From Kiritimatiellia bacterium (GTDB taxonomy: Bacteria > Verrucomicrobiota > Kiritimatiellia > SLAD01): a stretch of 7,883 bases of DNA. Numbering within the stretch: the stretch's first letter is position 1; the number at the start of each line of letters is the position of its first letter. The notes under the pieces are model-generated. The model had not been told where the DNA came from and did not search any database. It saw nothing but the letters and a program-made list of their open reading frames with translations. The position numbers and the translations under genes are program-made. The stretch is taken from the NCBI GenBank assembly GCA_007128275.1, contig SKXR01000007.1:1-7883 (forward strand), read 5' to 3'. This document shows, in pieces, positions 1-6,400 of this stretch.

Positions 1-420
1 CACATGGGCGAGCCGCCGGGATACAGCGATTATTGGGACGCGGGCATGCGCCTGCTGGACGCCCGCACCCATTCGACCCTGAACAGCCTTACTTGGCTCG
101 ACGATTTGTCGATGCTGCAGACTTCGGAATACATCGAAGGCTTCCAGATGGGGAAGAACTTGGGCGTCTACTATGCGAAGAGCCATGACGACGACGTGGC
201 CTTCAATGAACACCTGCAATATGCGATCAACCTGACGCGAGCCGGATTGCCCGGCATTTACACGGACGGCAATCGCCAAGCCCCGACCCTCGGCGACAGC
301 GGAGGCGCCTTTCCCCGGCACGCCAATACACGCCCTTTCGGTCAATTCGGCGACACCCGGATACCCAACCTGGTTCACATTCATAACGCCTTCTCGCGCG
401 GCGATCAGATTCCGCGTTGG
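1..420 (+). other. GH13 alpha-amylase-type catalytic barrel, C-terminal part (residues 1-140)
   Basis: This is the last part of a (beta/alpha)8 barrel of the alpha-amylase family, which cleaves or transfers alpha-glucosidic bonds. Residues 59-65 (AKSHDDD) fit conserved region IV, usually NHD, making Asp63 the candidate transition-state-stabilising aspartate; Ser61 replaces the usual Asn. About 20 residues later LPGIYTDGN (83-91) fits the strand that usually reads like PGTPVIYYGDE. Residues 121-150 then follow the familiar pattern: a helix with an LxxIHNAFSRG stretch, then DDQVLAYERR. At the very start, MGE (2-4) followed by DAGMRLLDARTHSTLN resembles region III, so Glu4 may be the general acid/base. 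The nucleophile Asp of region II would lie upstream and cannot be checked. Family assignment is confident; subfamily and substrate are not. Confidence 0.78.
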
Positions 421-3400
421 GGCGACGACCAGGTGCTGGCCTATGAACGTCGCGACAAACGCGAGAACGGGGACATGACCGACGGGGACGGCACCGTCAT
501 GTTCTTCATGATGAGCCGTAACTGGGATGCCGGCGAGTACCGGGATATCCCGACCTCTTTCCCGGACGGTTCCATCCTCTGGCAGTACGCCCACGGCGGG
601 GGACAGTTCTATCATCAGGTTCAGGACGGCACGATCAGTGTCATGCTGCCTCCCGCGGGCTACTTCGTCTTCTCCTGGCGCAGCCCGGAAGAGTCGGACC
701 TGTGGAAATGGGGTGGCGGCAAGCCCATCGAGATCAAGTCCGACGGCGAACCGGCCGATTCCATGTCCTACGTGCGGTGGGACGGACCCGACGGCGACGC
801 GGAATTCAATCCGTACGGCTTGCCGAACCGGGGCTATCCGCAAGGTGTGGAGCCCGAGCCCTTCACCTACATGCACACCGTGCCGCGCGTGACATCGGCG
901 ACAAATCTCAGCTTCTACGCCCATGTGGACGGTTCGGCGGAGAACGTGCTCTTCAAGCTGAACGGCGGCGTCCCGTTGAACGATATCCAGCATCACGGCG
1001 GCGACGAACGCGATCATCCGCCGGGCTGGGACACCACGGATGTGTATCTCGGATATGAGCAGGCGGATTTCCACAGCCGGATTTGGGGAGAGAAGTTCGG
1101 TTCCGTAGATGCCGACCGCAACAAGATCGGGTCGGCCGGCGCGGAGTCGTACGAATTCACCGTGGGTAGTTCGGGGATCACGATCCATGAGGCGGATGCC
1201 GAGAACGAGTACGACACCACATACACTCCCGCGTTCGTCTATCACAACCCGCAAGCCGATACGGACGATGGCCGTCCGCAGATGACGCCCGCGCCGCAAG
1301 ACGCCGCCGGACAGCCGATCCTTGTTGAAGTGAAGACCGGAAACCAGGGCGACACCGACCGCGTCTTCCTCTATTACACGACCGACGGTTCCTGGCCCGA
1401 AGGCGCCGCCGGACTCGGCATCGGCACCACGAAGGCCGTGGAACTCTTCTGGCGCACCAACGTTATCGAAAACGGTGGGGGCAACGGCGGTGCGGCGACA
1501 GATGACGCAAGCAAGTATGGCGGGGGATGGACCTCCGGGTCGAGCGGGGGCAACGGGTTCGGGAATTGGAACCTCTACGATGCCGGGTCGAATTCGGGAC
1601 ACTTTGTCTGGACCAGCACGGAATACGGCCACGGCGACATCGATACCGATGATGTCTCGTTCGGCATGTTCGGACATTCGGGTGAATGGTCCAATGCGGA
1701 ACGGGGCATCACGTCCTGGGGCGACGGAGCCGGCTTCTCCATCGATCTGGCCGTGCAATCGCGCAGTGGCGGTCGCGGAATCAGCTTGTTCAACAGCTCA
1801 ACCGTTCTTGACGGCACAACGGAGATTTGGAATTTCAATATCAATGACGAGGGGTACGGAGCCACCGGTTTTGATTATCAGGGCGACATGATCCTGAACC
1901 TCGTCGCTACACAGAACGGCGCGAATCTCGACCTCGTCGTGACGGGATCCAGCGCGGGCGACAATTGGTCGGACACCTGGAGCACGACCATCAACGCCGA
2001 AACGCTCGGCGGTTTCCGTCTGTACGTGGGCGGGAATCCGGATGGAGATGGTGCAGGAAACCTGTATTTCAACAACCTCGTTGTCACCGGAACGGGGGGC
2101 GGCGGGGAAGTGAATGACTGGTGGGCGTACGGCGAGCTCCCGGCGCAGCCGGCGGATACGCTCGTGCGCTACAAGGTCAGCGGTCACCGCCAGCAGGGCT
2201 TCGATGGCCGGGACGACTGGGACACGCCGTATCCCAACAGCTGGGACAATCTTGGGCGCAAACTGAACATGATGGGCACGTGGAAGATTGAGAACTTCAA
2301 TCCGTCCACGGTCGTCTATCATCCGCACAACGATTACGGCGCGCAGCGTACCGGGCTGGTCGAAGGATTCAATATCATCCGCGCCCGCGCATTCCTGCAA
2401 CGGGACGGCGCCGACGCGGGCAACGGTCAGCGCGCCGCGATCTACAACACCTTCTATCAGCCGTTCTATTACGACGCGGAACCGCCCGCGGGCGAAGTGG
2501 TGTTCCCGCAGGAGAACGATACGGTGTACGACAACCGCTATGGCGCGGTGGTCCGCACCGATCCGACCGTGCGCCAAGTGTGGTACAACATCGTCGATAC
2601 CGATCCAAACAACGACGACGCCGCAACGGGCGCGAACCACGGGAACGGACTCAATGCGGAAGACGAAGTGTCCTGGATCCCCGCGCAGCGTGTTAATCCG
2701 AGCATCAACATCGACAGCGAATACCCGCTGGAATGGCGTTTCAGTTACGTCAACATCCCGTCTTCCGGGCAGGCCACCATCCACGTGAAGCTCGCGGAAT
2801 ACTCCTCCTCGACCAATCCGTTGGTGTCCGATGTGGAAGGCCGTTTCACGACACTGGAACGGACCATCAACACGCAGGGGCCGGACTACTCGATGTATGT
2901 GGCCTGGCCGCAGAACGACGGTGATGTGGTGGGGCAGGGGTACGATATGAAGGTCCACTTCAGCGAGGCGCTGGCCGAATGGGACGAGGAGATCACGCGT
3001 AGCCGCTTCCTGATCCGGCTCAATGGCGTGCCGCAGGATCGCGAAGACCTGTTCTTCAACTACTACATTGACGCGAACACGCACGAGCTGGGCTTCACGC
3101 TGCCCGACCTCTTCAACGGCGATCCGAACTACGAACACCGGATCGAGGTCATTCATGCGAACGCGGCGGGACAGGGCATTACCCTCGTTGCCGAGCGTCG
3201 CGTACGCGTCACACAAGGCGCGGGGCGCCCGCCGGTGCTGATCATCGATCCGCCGGAATTCAATCTCGACGGGGCGCGTTACCAGATCGTCCTGCCGGAC
3301 GTGGCGGACCCCGACCCGGAACAGCGGCAACATAATGTCAGCGTGCAGACCTCGAACACGGCCCAGTCAGTTTCCATTGCATTCACCAATTCCACGGGCT

Positions 3401-6400
3401 TTGTGGCCCCGATCCCCGCCGCGACCAATACGTTGTTGGGGACCGTCTCGGTGACGACTAACAGTACGGCGGTGATCGGAACCGGAACGGCCTTTGACGC
3501 GGAGGTGTCCGCAGGCAGCGTGTTGGAAATCGATGCGCGTCGTGTGGTTGTGGCCGGCGTCCAGACTACGAATTCGCTCACGCTGACCAGTCCGTGGCGC
3601 GCGGCGACGGCCTCGGGCCTCACGGCGCAACGCATCACGGGCAATCCCACCGCGGTGGGGAACAGCCTCTTCTGGCAGTTCCTCTGGACCAACCTGCAGG
3701 CGGGTACCTACACCATCGTGGCGACGGGCGATTTCGGGCCTGACGGGCTGATTTCGAATCAGCGGACGACGCCGGTGTTGCTGCGCCAAGTGGTGGAGCG
3801 GGACGATTCCGGCGATTCGGACAACGACGGGATTCCGGACGCTGACGAAACTACGTCACGGTCTTTACCCGACACCAACCCGGAAACGTGGGGAAACGGC
3901 GATGTCCACATGTGGTTGGTAGCCGGGCGTACGGACCCGTTAAGGCCCATCACCGATGGCGGCGGATTGCCGGACGGGTTGCAGCTTGGTTTGGTTAATC
4001 CGCTTAATCCGGACGCGACGGATACGTCCGTCGACACCAATGGCGATGGATGGCCCAATTTCATTTCAGACCGCGATCCGCCGATCTTTAATACGACGGA
4101 TAATTGGGAGCATCCGCGCTATAACTTCAATGCGTCGCGCACCGACCAGATCGGCGGGTCCATGACCGATCCAAACCGGGCGGACACGGACGGCGACGGG
4201 TTGCCGGATCACATTGAAGACATGAATCGGAACGGACGGGTGGATGTCGGCTTGCTGGATGGTAGCGGTGTGGTCACGAACATTCTGCGCAACTGGTTTG
4301 AGAATCGGGATATGTATCTGCCGATGGTCTACAATACGTCGCGCGTGGATCGTGACGCCTTGCCCGCCAACGCGCGGTTTCTGGAAACCGATCCGAACAG
4401 TCCGGACACGATCGGCGACGGCATGAGCGATGGTGCGGCGGATACGAACGCCAACGGCCGCGTGGACATGGCGCTACTCCATCAAAACGGCACGACGGAG
4501 CCGTTCGACATCAGTCATCCCGACAATCAGCATTATCTGTTGGGTATGGATGCGGCCAGTCAGTCTGCTCTCGCGGCGGTGGGGGAGCCGAATATTGTTT
4601 CGCGGGCGATCAACTACGACAAACTGTTCGAAGACTTTGGGCGGCCCCATTTTGATGGCGCCACCTGGCAGGACACGAACAAGTGGCCGCGCGTTCTTTT
4701 TCTTGAATTGGATCCGCTGGTACAGGACACGAATCAGGACGGTCTGCGCGACGGCTGGAAGGTCCGGTACGGTCTCGATCCGTTCGACGATGGATGGTAC
4801 AACCTGCGTACCGGCCAAATTTCGCCGACCAACACCCAGCAGGGCGCCGACGGCGATCTGACGGGGGACGGCGTGAACAACGCCCAGCACCAGGCGGCCG
4901 GAACCGATCCGCGGGTCAACGTCAACATCCCCGTGCCGGCGGGCTCCATTACCATCGGGCCGGGCCCGGTGATCGGGGAATTGAACGGCCAGCCGGTTCA
5001 CGAAGAATTCATGAACTGGACGTGGGACGATCTGCGGGCGCTGGACTATTACCACGGCGGCGGCATCAATTCCAAACAGGGCGACGTGTATCGCGGATGG
5101 GACGGTTTCGATGAGTCCCGCGATCTGGTGGCCTTCTATACGCGCGACGGCGGCGCGTCCGCGTCCGGCGGCGACGATCGCTTCTATTTCCGCGTCGACA
5201 TGTACGACCTGCAGCCGTTTGCCGAGGAGGAGCACGTTGATATCTATGTCGTCATAGACACGGGCGATCCCGGATCCGGCGAGCGCGTGCTTCCGGATCA
5301 GGTGGACACCCTGACCGATATGCGCTGGCAGTTGGTGGTCGCCGTGTACAACTCATCCAGCGGGCGGGTGTACGTGGACATGAACCCGAACCAGAACACG
5401 AGCGTCTTCAGCGAAGATTTGTTCTCGCACGGCGGCGTGGTGGGCCGTGACGATTACTTCCTCGGCGCCTACTTCAATGCCGAACTGGACGCCGTGGAAT
5501 TTGCCATCGACCGACAGGCGCTGCTGGACGTGAATTACATCGGCGATCCCGCGGTACTGAACTTCCAAGTGTTCACCACGAAGTCGGGCACGCAGAACAG
5601 TCCGCCGGGGCCGGGCGATATCGGCGGACGCAGCGACATCCGCGACAGCATCCTCAACGATTACATCGCCGAGGACGATCACTGGGCGCAGGCCGCCCTG
5701 CAGGGGCAGGGCAGCGTGTTGCGTCAATGGATTCGCGGCGACGCGCGTCCGAACCGCGCGAAGTTCGCCAAGATCGTGCACGGCAACCAGGCGATTCAGC
5801 CCGGCGGCGTGATCCAGGATCTGGTCAACAACGACGCCGGCGCCGGGTATTACCGGGTGCTGGACGCGCACCATATCTTCGGCATGCCGCTGAATCTGCA
5901 CATTACGCCGACGCTCGCCTCGGCGCTCCAGTGGGCCAGCGTCGATCCGGCGGCGGGCAAGGAGTACCGGGACGGACCCGCGCTCAACGCGCGTATCTCG
6001 GACATGGCCCAGGAAGGCCTGGTGGCGCTGATGGCCGGCACGTTCTCCGATCACATGCTGCCGTATTTCACGGCGGACTTCATTGCGGACAACGTTGCGC
6101 TGGCTTCTGAATTCCTCGAGACCATATACGGCGTCGAAATCACGACCAACTCCGTGTTCTGGACGCCCGAACGATTGCTGGACGCGGACGTGTTCGACAA
6201 GATCGAGCAGCTCGGGTTCCGCGCCACGGTACTGGACCAGATGGAGCACCTTTTCCAATGGTACGGCCGCCAGGCGGCGCTCGGCACGCGCGGCTACCAG
6301 ATCAACCGGATCAACGGCGTCGACACGTTTGCCATCAACAATGGCGCGAACGATTTCCGTTTCGCCAATCACGGCGGCGGATTGAACATGCCGTTGCGGC

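Noticed and set aside
4..6. ATG at base 4 as a gene start
   Set aside because: It falls inside the GH13 catalytic domain, with no upstream bases to show a ribosome binding site, and a protein starting here would lack the nucleophile half of the barrel.
527..1058. Two + strand open frames in other registers
   Set aside because: Arg/Ser/Pro-rich translations typical of out-of-frame reading of GC-rich coding DNA; they lie inside the GH13 domain C and next module.
1798..3333. A 511-codon open frame on the - strand
   Set aside because: Same in-register mirror effect: it starts opposite a sense CAT at 3331 and ends opposite a sense TCA at 1798. The + strand here encodes clear Ig-like strands.
3279..3789. 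Two overlapping - strand frames opposite the third Ig-like module
   Set aside because: They overlap each other and the + strand Ig/GTGTAF coding; neither has a domain or a convincing start.
3814..4911. A dense thrombospondin type 3 array or paired dockerin
   Set aside because: The acidic motifs are 30 to 100 residues apart and degenerate, unlike a tight TSP3 array, and there is no pair of 12-residue dockerin loops with the expected spacing and helices.
4474..5235. A 253-codon open frame on the - strand
   Set aside because: In-register mirror of the calcium-type and sandwich regions, ending opposite the sense CTA at 4474-4476. No domain-like content.
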